The notes: a model not told the origin generated them from the letters alone. Positions 35,974-43,916 are shown, counted from the first letter of the stretch. The stretch is DNA of 46,452 nucleotides from Candidatus Aenigmatarchaeota archaeon (GCA_021163205.1 JAGGXF010000021.1:1-46452); one strand, 5' to 3'. Made by a program: numbers and translations.

Positions 35974-36746
35974 TTGACTTTTATAAAGAACGGCCAAAAA
36001 ACAGCCACAAGGGAGATTTTGGTCGACTGGCTGTGCTGGCGTATGAATATACGGGCGCGCCTGCACTTGTCGCGATGGCGGCACTAAGGTCTGGCACAGA
36101 CCTCGTAGAGATTATAGCACCAAAGGAAAAAGCAGATATCATTGCATCGTTCTCACCGAACCTTATTGTGCGACCAACTAACTTCTCTCTCAGTGCTATA
36201 AAAAAAGAAATAGAAAGGGCGGACGCATTCTGTGTTGGGTCCGGACTGGGAAAAAATAAAAAAGTTTTGGGTATCGTTAAAAAATTTTTATTAGAAACAA
36301 AAAAACCGGGTGTAGTAGATGCGGATGCCCTGGTGGTTGTTAACAAAAACATGAATGGAAAAAGTTTTGTGTTGACACCTCACAGAAAAGAGTTTGAGTT
36401 ATTCGACAAGCTTAGCAAAAGCATAGAGAAAAACAAGAAGATCGTAACCAAGGTCGCGAAAAGGCTCGGTCTCGTGGTTTTGCTAAAAGGTCCAATTGAT
36501 ATAATTTCGGATGGAAAAAATGTTGAACTGAACAAAACAGGAAATCCTTATATGACAAAAGGTGGGACAGGTGACGTTCTGACAGGTATAGTCGGCTCTC
36601 TGCTTGCTCAGGGGCTGAACCCTTTCAGGGCCGCCTGTCTCGGCGCTTACATATCAGGGCTTGCCGGTGATAGGGTAGCGAAAGAAAAAGGACCTGGTTT
36701 GTTGGCAACGGACATCATAGAAAAGATACCAGAAATAATAAAGTGA
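35970..36746 (+). CDS. nnrD: ADP-dependent NAD(P)H-hydrate dehydratase
   Basis: 258 residues. I place the start at the ATG at 35970 (MIDFYKERPKNSHKGDFG), preceded by GAGGTGG; the ORF track starts 42 bases upstream inside hydA. It repairs damaged, hydrated NADH/NADPH (S-NADHX) using ADP. The phosphate-binding motif GNPYMTKGGTGDVLTG (191-206) and the lysine-rich entry HKGDFGR (13-19) mark the YjeF C-terminal/NnrD family. The YjeF N-terminal epimerase half (NnrE) is missing, so it would act alone or with an epimerase elsewhere. ATGA overlap with hydA makes it the last gene of the hydrogenase operon, which links cofactor repair to an NAD(P)H-dependent enzyme. Confidence 0.93.
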   Translation: MIDFYKERPKNSHKGDFGRLAVLAYEYTGAPALVAMAALRSGTDLVEIIAPKEKADIIASFSPNLIVRPTNFSLSAIKKEIERADAFCVGSGLGKNKKVLGIVKKFLLETKKPGVVDADALVVVNKNMNGKSFVLTPHRKEFELFDKLSKSIEKNKKIVTKVAKRLGLVVLLKGPIDIISDGKNVELNKTGNPYMTKGGTGDVLTGIVGSLLAQGLNPFRAACLGAYISGLAGDRVAKEKGPGLLATDIIEKIPEIIK

Positions 36747-36782
36747 TGGCGAAAAAAAGATAAAAATCGGGTAAATAACATA

Positions 36783-36817
36783 CAAAAATAAATAAAATAA
36801 TGGCCGATTTATCGGCC
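36783..36817 (-). terminator. Hairpin terminator of the lipoprotein/Cys-repeat operon
   Basis: ggccga/tcggcc (36802-36817) forms a tight 6-7 bp GC-rich hairpin. On the minus strand it is followed by a T-rich run (TTATTTTATTTATTTTTG). It lies between convergent genes and has no T run on the plus side. Confidence 0.6.
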
Positions 36818-36827
36818 TGTTCAAGCG

Positions 36828-37016
36828 CTACTCTGTTATGGCATTTTCTATATCTTCCATTGTCATGTTCTCTATAGCTTCATTCATTTCCTGTTCCACG
36901 ACATCCATGGCCTGCTTTTCTGCTGTAGCCTCGCCTGTTGTCGCTGGTTGCTGAACACAGCCACTAACAAAAATAAGTGATAACAACAGCGTCAACAACA
37001 AAAGTTCTTTCATCAT
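36828..37016 (-). CDS. Small secreted lipoprotein
   Basis: 62 residues. The N-terminal hydrophobic stretch ends in the lipobox-like LIFVSGCVQQ, so Cys20 would be lipidated or act as an anchor. The remainder is acidic and helical (AMDVVEQEMNEAIENM), short enough to be only a surface helix. It starts 2 bases after the stop of the Cys-repeat protein with GGTGAG overlapping that stop, so the two are co-translated. Function unknown. Archaeal lipoprotein anchoring by such Cys is known from haloarchaea; here it is inferred. Confidence 0.75.
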   Translation of the reverse strand: MMKELLLLTLLLSLIFVSGCVQQPATTGEATAEKQAMDVVEQEMNEAIENMTMEDIENAITE

Positions 37017-37018
37017 AG

Positions 37019-37972
37019 TTACTCACCTGTTACGTTTGTCGTGTTAATCTCTGTATTTGCTTCTGGCCCAGTTTCGACAGTCTCGTTTGTTGTTGGTGGA
37101 TTAACAACCTGACTTGACCTTACTCTTCCAAGTCTTCTTACCCTGCGCGCTCTAATCTTTTCTTTTACCAGCTTTCTCACCTTAGCGACTTTTACACAAG
37201 CCGGTGCCTTAGGGTGCTGCAAGCAGTATTTTTCTGTTGTTTGAACCAAGAAAATCTTGCATCTGTCTTCATTCGGATGATTCTTACAATAAACTCTTAG
37301 CGCATATCTGCATCTGGCATCGTCCAAGTTGTCAACACAATATTCCTTGAATATTTCTTTACACCTGTGATCGTCCGGATGGTTTAAACAAAAACTCTTC
37401 ACCTTTTCCCTGCATGAGGGGTCTGTTGGATTTTTCTCACAGTACCTGTTTCCTATTGCCTTCACGACAGCTTTACATTTTGTTGGGTTCTCCTCGCAGA
37501 AGCTTCGTACTTTTTGTGCAATTTCCAATGGCCTAGCTTTTCTCACAGCTCCTAAAACGTATGCATTATATGTTGCTCCGCCCACATCTATTGTTCCAAC
37601 CCAGACTTCAGTGTCTTCCTTTTCTACTGATTCGGCATTAATAGAGCCTACCTTTTCTTCTCCTGAATAGAGGTTGGCCTCGATTGACCCGTTACCTAAG
37701 ACAACATCTTTCACTTTGTATTTATCGCTGTCTAAGTAAAGCACACCAACAACAAGCTCTGTTTCCTCGCCGAGTAAACTCACTTTCACTTCACCAATAC
37801 CTATCTTGATAATCTTGAAATCCATGAGGTCTGATGGGTTTGTTGCTATGCCCTTGCCGAGAATTGCTAACTTTTGGATAACTGGTTTTGCTGCTGCATT
37901 TCCAACCGGTCCCTGTGCAAAAACAGGCATGACCAGAAGCAGAACAACAAGCACCGCAAAAAGATTTTTCAT
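37019..37972 (-). CDS. Secreted protein with six two-cysteine repeats
   Basis: 317 residues. Signal peptide (LFAVLVVLLLVMPVFAQ), a beta-rich domain (~50-145), then six copies of a short repeat, aromatic-Cys-x-x-(N/H)-P-x-x-x-(x)-Cys, at C159/C166, C178/C187, C195/C204, C212/C221, C229/C238 and C250/C259, spaced by roughly 17-21 residues. Example: FCLNHPDDHRC. A very basic stretch (RARRVRRLGRVR) and a Thr/Asn-rich tail with sequons follow. Each Cys pair is likely to form a small disulfide loop or bind a metal. I know no named family with this pattern. GGTGG precedes the ATG. Co-transcribed with the small lipoprotein; possible partner. Confidence 0.8.
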   Translation of the reverse strand: MKNLFAVLVVLLLVMPVFAQGPVGNAAAKPVIQKLAILGKGIATNPSDLMDFKIIKIGIGEVKVSLLGEETELVVGVLYLDSDKYKVKDVVLGNGSIEANLYSGEEKVGSINAESVEKEDTEVWVGTIDVGGATYNAYVLGAVRKARPLEIAQKVRSFCEENPTKCKAVVKAIGNRYCEKNPTDPSCREKVKSFCLNHPDDHRCKEIFKEYCVDNLDDARCRYALRVYCKNHPNEDRCKIFLVQTTEKYCLQHPKAPACVKVAKVRKLVKEKIRARRVRRLGRVRSSQVVNPPTTNETVETGPEANTEINTTNVTGE

Positions 37973-38074
37973 TATCTACCACCCTCTGTTCTATCTAAAC
38001 ACTTTATCAAAACCAATATAATTATTAATTATATCTTGGCGTGTTAATAAAGCTTTTGAAATTTTCTAAGAGCT

Positions 38075-38458
38075 TCATAAAGAATTATCAAAGAGCTTCA
38101 AGCAGAGTTTTTTTACTTCGTCTGCCTTTGCGTCAAAAGGTATTCCGATTATCTTTATGTTTCTTATTTCTTTCATAGTCTTGAGAAGACTGATAACGAA
38201 ACCAAGGTCCATATCATGAAGTGTTGAAAGGCGTCTGGATTTAATATCGTTTTCTGACAGGAGTTGTGGTTTATCCAAGCCGTTTACTACGTCCATCAGA
38301 ACAACATCTTTTTCTTCTCTTATAACAAATGGGTCTTCTGTCTTAACAAAATCGACAGCTGGAAAGTCCTTTTTTATTTTGTCCGCAATATTCCATGCTT
38401 GTGGGTCGTTGTGAGAACCAAAAACAAAGACTTTTCTCTTATAACTTTTTTTATTCAT
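38075..38458 (-). CDS. Hydrogenase maturation protease, HycI-like, divergent
   Basis: 127 residues from the ATG at 38458 (MNKKSYKRKVFVFGSHNDPQ); the first 11 codons of the ORF-track version overlap the upstream gene. The family trims the C-terminal peptide of NiFe large subunits after metal insertion. Matching landmarks are the N-terminal strand VFVFGSHNDP, the acidic LMDVVNGL (metal-binding Asp), LHDMDLGFVISLLK (metal-binding His, like THNMPLNYLIDQLK of E. coli HycI) and IIGIPFD (like GIQPD). The first acidic metal ligand, in the GDDG stretch of HycI, appears replaced by QAWNIA. It may therefore bind metal differently. Last gene of the maturation operon; hydA with its short tail is the obvious substrate. 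Confidence 0.7.
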   Translation of the reverse strand: MNKKSYKRKVFVFGSHNDPQAWNIADKIKKDFPAVDFVKTEDPFVIREEKDVVLMDVVNGLDKPQLLSENDIKSRRLSTLHDMDLGFVISLLKTMKEIRNIKIIGIPFDAKADEVKKLCLKLFDNSL

Positions 38459-38474
38459 GGTTAAACGCCAATAG

Positions 38475-39386
38475 TCAAATGCCGCTAACAAACTCGCTCT
38501 TGACGCGAGAAACCAGAAACGCGCCTAGTAAAATCATTGCCGAGCCGGCAAGTTGCATTGCTGGTGCTGGCTCTCCAAAAACAGCAACGCCAAGTATAAG
38601 GGATACTAGTGGGGCCAGAAGAAGTAAAGTCGATGCTTTCGAAACATTGATCAACTTTATGCTGTTATACCAACAAAACACGTAACCGAAAAGGAAGAGC
38701 GTGGATACCATGATTTTTATTATTTGCTCATGGCTCAGCGTAAATAGTATATCCGCCTTGCCGAAGTAAAAAACAGCTAAAAATAAGAAGATCGAACCAA
38801 AGAACATTCTCGAGAATGTAACAATGTAGTTGGACTCTTTCTTTATCATAACCCCCCTGGCCAGAATATTTTCAACGGCCCATAAAAATGTAGCAGCTAT
38901 GATAAGCTTGTCACCGAATGATGGATTAGACCAAAGCTCAGCAGGATTTATCTTGGTGCAATAAATAGCCATTGTTCCAAGAAACATAAGCACAAGTGCA
39001 CATGCTTGTTTTTTTGTGATTCTCTCCTTAAGAAATAGAAACGCAAGCAGGGTTGTGTAGAGTGGTAATGTCTTGTGTAAAAAAGCGGCACGTCCGCCTG
39101 TCGTAAGACCAAGACCTGTAAAAAATAGTAAGAATGCTACAGCACCCCCTATGAATCCTATGAGCAACATAACAGGCCAGTTAATCTTCTTTACACCCTT
39201 CGAGAAATCCTTCCTGTAAAACGCTATTATCAGAAATGCCAATCCTATGATAAAAGCTCTAACTGCTGTGAAGACCGTTGGGTCTATAGAGGCAACAAAA
39301 AACTTATTGACTATTATAGAGAAACCGCTTATGACTGCTGTCGCAAGAGCGAACAGAGTTCCCATCGTTTCTTTTTTCATATTCAT
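38475..39386 (-). CDS. EamA-family (drug/metabolite) transporter
   Basis: 303 residues with about ten membrane segments arranged as two repeats of five, the standard size and layout of the EamA/DMT family. The first half begins LFALATAVISGFSIIVNKFF and the second FLWAVENILARGVMIKKESN, both typical of the family. Substrate cannot be predicted. Its ribosome site (AAGGTTGAT) overlaps the stop of the preceding HypC-like gene and it ends 16 bases before the maturation protease, so it is embedded in the hydrogenase maturation operon. A nickel or amino-acid related cargo is possible but unsupported. Confidence 0.85.
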   Translation of the reverse strand: MNMKKETMGTLFALATAVISGFSIIVNKFFVASIDPTVFTAVRAFIIGLAFLIIAFYRKDFSKGVKKINWPVMLLIGFIGGAVAFLLFFTGLGLTTGGRAAFLHKTLPLYTTLLAFLFLKERITKKQACALVLMFLGTMAIYCTKINPAELWSNPSFGDKLIIAATFLWAVENILARGVMIKKESNYIVTFSRMFFGSIFLFLAVFYFGKADILFTLSHEQIIKIMVSTLFLFGYVFCWYNSIKLINVSKASTLLLLAPLVSLILGVAVFGEPAPAMQLAGSAMILLGAFLVSRVKSEFVSGI

Positions 39387-39393
39387 ATATTTA

Positions 39394-39936
39394 TCAACCT
39401 TGGGATTTAAATTTTTTCAACACGTTTTTCATCGCCGCATCTTTCATGTAGAAATCCAAAATATCGTCGTATTGCTTTTGGGTTATTTTTTCCACGATAT
39501 AATCGTAGTGGACGACAACACAATCGCCCGGGTTTGCGTCAGGAACAAAATCCTTTTTGTATTTTTTTTCTCCAAGTGGCGTTTTAACAGTTTCTTTTTT
39601 AACAATACCTGGCCAGACAATGCAACGTTGAACAGGTATGTCTTTATATATCATGTTTCGCTGTTCTATGGCTTGAAAATGCCTGAACCAAAAATACTCG
39701 TGAATCGTTTCCACATCTATTTTTTTCTTTTTTTGTTGCCTTGCTAGAATCTTGAGCATCCTGATAGCTATGGTAAAAATTTTTTCCAGGTCAACATCTA
39801 CGCTTTCGTTCTTAACGAGTTTCGTCCTTATTTTTTCTATGGTGCTCGATTTCACATTACCGCGCTTTATCAGAACCTCACTGCATGGTATCGCATATCT
39901 AAGAAAGAGCCTTTTTGTCTGTTCAGAATCAAACAT
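39394..39936 (-). CDS. Helical domain fused to a HypC-like domain with internal cysteine
   Basis: 180 residues from the ATG at 39936 (MFDSEQTKRLF), with GGGTG before it. Residues 1-100 are helical and charged, of no known family. Residues ~103-160 align with the HypC encoded just upstream: RCIVWPGIVKKE corresponds to MCLAIPAKVIEV, and GDCVVVHYDYIVEKITQKQ to GDYVLVYGGFVMDIIDKKQ. HypC uses an N-terminal Cys2 to bind Fe and HypD; here the matching Cys (C105) is internal. The placement between hypC and the transporter inside a hydrogenase maturation operon supports a role with the NiFe centre. This relation is from my own alignment by eye. Confidence 0.7.
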   Translation of the reverse strand: MFDSEQTKRLFLRYAIPCSEVLIKRGNVKSSTIEKIRTKLVKNESVDVDLEKIFTIAIRMLKILARQQKKKKIDVETIHEYFWFRHFQAIEQRNMIYKDIPVQRCIVWPGIVKKETVKTPLGEKKYKKDFVPDANPGDCVVVHYDYIVEKITQKQYDDILDFYMKDAAMKNVLKKFKSQG

Positions 39937-40036
39937 ACACAACACCCTGACAAGTACTCACCAGATTGTTTGTGTCCTTCGCATCCTATCGTTATGTCAT
40001 ATCCGCTTCTCTAATGCATTATCAATTACAATACTA

Positions 40037-40231
40037 TCATGCCTGCTTCAGAATTTTCTCCGCCTGTTTTTTGTCAATGATATCCATAACAAATCCGCCA
40101 TAAACAAGAACATAATCACCTATTTTTGGTTTTACAAGTTCTGTGCTTGCCCTGATCTTTTGTCCTTTTACCTCTGCCAGAATCTCCTCTTTATCTACCT
40201 CAATAACCTTTGCAGGTATTGCCAGACACAT
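40037..40231 (-). CDS. hypC: Hydrogenase assembly chaperone HypC
   Basis: 64 residues, slightly shorter than the usual 75-90. It has the defining MCLAIPAKV start with the essential Cys2 and the barrel motif GDYVLVYGGFVMDIIDKKQA. HypC carries the Fe(CN)2CO unit with HypD and hands it to the large subunit HydA. It is spaced 9 bases after hypA. The genes for HypD, HypE, HypF and HypB, also required, are not in this window. Confidence 0.95.
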   Translation of the reverse strand: MCLAIPAKVIEVDKEEILAEVKGQKIRASTELVKPKIGDYVLVYGGFVMDIIDKKQAEKILKQA

Positions 40232-40240
40232 TTTTTAACC

Positions 40241-40582
40241 TCAGTCAATAATAACTTCCTTCAAAATAATCTTGTCGCCGTCTATAATATTATTTTCACT
40301 CAGCTCTTTTCCACATTTCGGACAGTTAAACCTCGTGTAGCTGTGTGCTTTTTCCAATATTTTTGGCTCACCTTCATATCCACAATCACATCTAACAAGT
40401 CCGGGCTTCTTCAAAATCTTTATATCCCATTTGACAAGCCCTTTCAGAGCATGCTCAAGCTCTTCAGCAGGCAAATGGCCTAGGTCTCCAACCTCAACCA
40501 CTATTGCTTTTATTTTATTTTTGTCACCAGCGTTCTTTTTTGCTGTCTGGATTATATCATTAGCTATTGCATATTCGTGCAC
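40241..40582 (-). CDS. hypA: Hydrogenase nickel incorporation protein HypA
   Basis: 113 residues. MHEYAIA gives the nickel ligand H2 with E3; the zinc site has C65 and C67 (RCDCGYEG) plus C87 and C90 (NCPKCGKE). The first pair is CxC rather than the common CxxC. The protein delivers nickel to HydA, normally with HypB. It starts 4 bases after the nadM stop and lies before hypC, in one operon. Confidence 0.95.
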   Translation of the reverse strand: MHEYAIANDIIQTAKKNAGDKNKIKAIVVEVGDLGHLPAEELEHALKGLVKWDIKILKKPGLVRCDCGYEGEPKILEKAHSYTRFNCPKCGKELSENNIIDGDKIILKEVIID

Positions 40583-40586
40583 ACAA

Positions 40587-41051
40587 TCACCTCTTTACAT
40601 CCTCAACTTTAATCATGCTCGCCACGCTTCTCGGCACCAGACGCTTCCATGGCTTTCCACGTCGCATAAGACGTCTTATGCGCGTCGCGTTATATTTTCT
40701 CCTCTCGAGAAAATCAGGTCTCTTCACGGGTTTAATCCCAACAAAACACCGCTTCACCCAAGAGGAACCCGTAACAACAACATCGAAATTCATTTTTTTC
40801 ATTATTGTTTTTGTCCATTCTGTGTCTGAGTCGACATCAGGCACAATAAAAATCTTGTAGTTTTTGTGCTTCAGAGAAGATACTATCATCTTTCTTCGGA
40901 GAGCGAAGGAAAAAGGATTTTTCTTATCTAGTTTTTTTGGCCCGCTTATTACTATGTTGACTTTTTCATATCTTTTCTGAAGTTTTTCTATTGCGTGCTT
41001 GTGACCCCTGTGAAATGGCTGAAACCTTCCGACAAAAAGCACCACACCCAT
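40587..41051 (-). CDS. nadM: Nicotinamide-nucleotide adenylyltransferase, archaeal NadM type
   Basis: 154 residues, a little shorter than the usual ~170. The nucleotidyltransferase signature GRFQPFHRGH (8-17) has H14-x-G-H17, and the C-terminal phosphate loop YNATRIRRLM (120-129) corresponds to the (S/T)xTxIR motif. It makes NAD+ from NMN and ATP. A related FMN/FAD or CDP-type transferase is a less likely alternative. First gene of the minus-strand operon with hypA and hypC, and the window's NAD-using hydrogenase and NnrD suggest shared control of pyridine nucleotides and hydrogenase. A TATA-like AAGATATTTAAAAACC precedes it. Confidence 0.9.
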   Translation of the reverse strand: MGVVLFVGRFQPFHRGHKHAIEKLQKRYEKVNIVISGPKKLDKKNPFSFALRRKMIVSSLKHKNYKIFIVPDVDSDTEWTKTIMKKMNFDVVVTGSSWVKRCFVGIKPVKRPDFLERRKYNATRIRRLMRRGKPWKRLVPRSVASMIKVEDVKR

Positions 41052-41138
41052 AGAAACCTTTTTATTGGGGGTTTTTAAATATCTTAATTATATTGTTTTG
41101 CTTTTTAGATAAAGATAGGCAAAGATAGCGATGATAAA

Positions 41139-42770
41139 ATGGTGGAAATAGTCTCTGAAGTGAAAAGAATAGGCGAGTATGTCATTATTTTTACAAGGGT
41201 ATTTGACTCTGGGCAAATGGTTACAGATGCAGATGTTGCTATAGTTGTCGAAGACGTGGAAGAAAGGATATTCTTACCCCGGTCCTCAACTACTCATGGC
41301 TTTTCTGTCTATACTATCAACGAAAAAAATGTTATAGAAAACCTCTCCGGTGTTTACACACTTATATTCAAAAGTCTGTTCAAGAAGTTCAAAGTCACGA
41401 TATTTGCCAGGGTAAGAGATAAAACAACAAAAAAGGTTTTGCTGTTTGAAAATGGACGGACCAGAGAAGAAAAAGACCCGCTGGATGTAATCAGGACATT
41501 GAAAGTATTTCTTGGATTTAATGTCAACATAGATAAAATAATCTATGTTGACAAGCGGCTTGAAAAACTTGTCAATAAGAACACGAGAAAAGCTATACTG
41601 CAAGACCTGATAAAACCAAGAAAAAAGATAAACTCGATCGAGGATGTTTTTGTCGGCATAATAGACTCGATGAGATACGGTAGCCAGGAGTGGGTTATAG
41701 AAGACCCAAGTGTTATTAAGTGGCTGGAAAATCTCTATAAGGACAACTTGGGAAAAGAAACGAGAATTGGTGGACAAGCTGGCATAATAGCAAATCTCAT
41801 CGCTATCCTTGGTGGCTACCCTACTGTATACTCGCCCGTGCTGTCAAAAGAGCAAGCTGGTCTTTTGCATAAAAATGTTTTTTCGCTCTGTCCGACAAGA
41901 AAGCCCGTGACAGAGTGCGCCGACGCGAAGGAAAGCAAGGTAAACTGGGTGTTTGAATTTAATCGAACTGATGAGTTGTTTAATATTCGGTCAAATCAAA
42001 ATGGTCGCTTCATTGCAGGCTCGCAAATGGAAGAATACAGACCGGAGTGGCCTGACATTAATAACATCGACATAGATGCTATCATATTGGCCGGATTGCA
42101 TCTTCTCAAGAAAAAATACAGGGATGGCACAACAGCTGAAAAAATAATAAAAGAAACGATAGAATGGATTGATGGAGCTGCCAAAAGAGACATACCAACA
42201 CATTTGGAGCTAACGTGCATGGAAGACGAATGGCTCAGAGAAAAAATTGTGGAAATCCTATACCACGTTGATAGTGTTGGTATGAACAAAGATGAACTTA
42301 GGCAAATAGCAGAGCTCGATGAAGAAAAAATAGACCTGCCGGACGCGCTTTCAATTATAAAGTATATGAAAAAAATTGCAAAAAAGTTTGGATTAAAGCG
42401 TGTCCACGTTCACACGCTTGGTTATTATATTAATTTGTATAAGGACTCTGGATGGGCTTCGCCGGAAAAGATAAAGAAAGCTATGTTATTTGCATCTGAT
42501 CTGGCAGCTGCTGCAGCGTTTTCTGGCTCCATAGAAAAAATGGAGGACCTTGAAATAGCTGATTCTATATCTCTGTCGAAGACAGGTCTAAAAGAGCAGG
42601 AAAAACTAGAAAAAGAAATAGGTATGGAGAACGGAGTAGCTCGGGTTGGTGATTATACAATCATATTCTTGCCGACGAAGGTTGTCGGTCACCCAAAAAC
42701 AACGGTTGGTCTTGGCGATACAATATCTGGGTCAATGTTTGTAGTTGAATGTGGATACAGATACATGTAA
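41139..42770 (+). CDS. ADP-dependent glucokinase/phosphofructokinase with extra N-terminal domain
   Basis: 543 residues. From about residue 124 it matches the archaeal ADP-dependent sugar kinases: FLGFNVNIDKIIYVDK, the nucleotide/sugar segment RIGGQAGIIANLIAI, HLELTCMEDEW, VHVHTLGYYINLYK, and the catalytic GLGDTISG (D527). It phosphorylates glucose or fructose-6-phosphate using ADP, the committed step of the modified archaeal EMP pathway; which sugar cannot be told. The ~105-residue N-terminal extension (GQMVTDADVAIVVEDVEERI ... SGVYTLIFKSL) looks beta-rich and Ig-like and is absent from the P. furiosus glucokinase as I remember it. There is no signal peptide, so it is cytosolic. It is a stand-alone gene, divergent from nadM and convergent with the glycosyltransferase. 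Confidence 0.92.
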   Translation: MVEIVSEVKRIGEYVIIFTRVFDSGQMVTDADVAIVVEDVEERIFLPRSSTTHGFSVYTINEKNVIENLSGVYTLIFKSLFKKFKVTIFARVRDKTTKKVLLFENGRTREEKDPLDVIRTLKVFLGFNVNIDKIIYVDKRLEKLVNKNTRKAILQDLIKPRKKINSIEDVFVGIIDSMRYGSQEWVIEDPSVIKWLENLYKDNLGKETRIGGQAGIIANLIAILGGYPTVYSPVLSKEQAGLLHKNVFSLCPTRKPVTECADAKESKVNWVFEFNRTDELFNIRSNQNGRFIAGSQMEEYRPEWPDINNIDIDAIILAGLHLLKKKYRDGTTAEKIIKETIEWIDGAAKRDIPTHLELTCMEDEWLREKIVEILYHVDSVGMNKDELRQIAELDEEKIDLPDALSIIKYMKKIAKKFGLKRVHVHTLGYYINLYKDSGWASPEKIKKAMLFASDLAAAAAFSGSIEKMEDLEIADSISLSKTGLKEQEKLEKEIGMENGVARVGDYTIIFLPTKVVGHPKTTVGLGDTISGSMFVVECGYRYM

Positions 42771-42791
42771 CCATTCGAAACAACTAACCAT

Positions 42792-43916
42792 CTAGGAATA
42801 TACGACTCCGTCATAGACCTCTATGGTCATATTAGCAACATCCTCCCATGTCGGCAAACTCTTCACAACTTCCTCGGCTTTCTTTGAAAGCTGTTTTCTT
42901 TTTTCATCGCTGCCCAGCAAATCTAGAATGGCCGACGCCAGTGCGTCTGATTTCGTGTCTGAAACGACAACGGCGTCTCTGACAAGCTCGAGTGCACCGA
43001 AGTTTTTTGACAGAATCGTGGGCTTTCTGAACGACAAAGCTTCCAATGCCACTATACCGAAAGGTTCGTGTTTTGAAGGCAAAACAATTATATCAGCTTC
43101 CTGCAAGAAAGATTTTTTTTCATCTTCGCTCACAAAGCCCGTGAACATAACTTGATTTTCTATGCCGAGCGTTCGAGCGAATCTCTTCAGAGGCTCCATC
43201 AAATGTCCTGCACCTATAAAAACAAAATTCGCTTTTTTTCTGTCCAGCACTTTTTTAGCGGCGTATATGAGATTCTCAGGTCCCTTCTGCTCGGTTAGCC
43301 GACCTAAGAAAACGATTAGAGGTTTTCTCAATATATACTTCTTTATAATATCTACATACTCGAAAGCCCGCTCTTCGTAAGCGTTGTATATGACTTTTAT
43401 TTTTTTCTCGTTGACACCGAAATCAGAAACAAGTATTTTTTTCATCATTTTACTGACAGTAATAACAGCGTCTGATTTTTCTACACCGAGTTTCTCCATC
43501 TGCGATGGGTAGTTGTCCAAATCCCTCAGTGTGCGCTGCTTTTCGAGACTGTGAACAGAAAAAACAAGTGGCTTTTTTAGAAATGTTTTTAGCTCTATAC
43601 CGGCAGCAGCAGTCAACCAGTCGTGTGCATGTATTACATCTATCGGCTTTTCAACATCTAGCTTTATGACGCGCTTGACAACCTCTTTATTGTAATTCTT
43701 AACTATGTCCATATTTTCGTATATATTTTTTATTCTTGGTGTTTTTATCAGATGTGCCGTAAATCTTTCGTGTCTTTCAATAAAATCCTCTACCCCAGGA
43801 ATAAACACGTGCAGTTCGCACCTCTTTCCAAGTGTTGCTGTCAGTTCTCTCAGATGCGTTCCCAAGCCACCCGTTATGTTTGGGGGAAACTCCCACCCTA
43901 TCATGGCAACGCGCAT
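42792..43916 (-). CDS. Family 4-type glycosyltransferase, glycogen-synthase-like
   Basis: 374 residues from the ATG at 43916 (MRVAMIGWEFPPNITGGLG); the ORF-track start ten codons upstream is weaker. GT-B fold: glycine-rich N-terminal loop NITGGLGTH, HAHDWLTAA with the likely catalytic His, VFLGRLTEQKG starting the C-terminal Rossmann domain, and the EX7E motif KHEPFGIVALE. These features suit glycogen synthase-like enzymes that extend alpha-1,4-glucan from NDP-glucose. Other members make trehalose or sucrose derivatives or lipids. Lies next to the ADP-kinase and FBP aldolase/phosphatase genes and with the nucleotidyltransferase fits a storage-glucan cycle, which I infer only. Confidence 0.82.
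   Translation of the reverse strand: MRVAMIGWEFPPNITGGLGTHLRELTATLGKRCELHVFIPGVEDFIERHERFTAHLIKTPRIKNIYENMDIVKNYNKEVVKRVIKLDVEKPIDVIHAHDWLTAAAGIELKTFLKKPLVFSVHSLEKQRTLRDLDNYPSQMEKLGVEKSDAVITVSKMMKKILVSDFGVNEKKIKVIYNAYEERAFEYVDIIKKYILRKPLIVFLGRLTEQKGPENLIYAAKKVLDRKKANFVFIGAGHLMEPLKRFARTLGIENQVMFTGFVSEDEKKSFLQEADIIVLPSKHEPFGIVALEALSFRKPTILSKNFGALELVRDAVVVSDTKSDALASAILDLLGSDEKRKQLSKKAEEVVKSLPTWEDVANMTIEVYDGVVYS

Noticed and set aside
35981-36352. 123-aa minus-strand ORF
   Set aside because: Antisense to nnrD; composition is that of a complementary frame.
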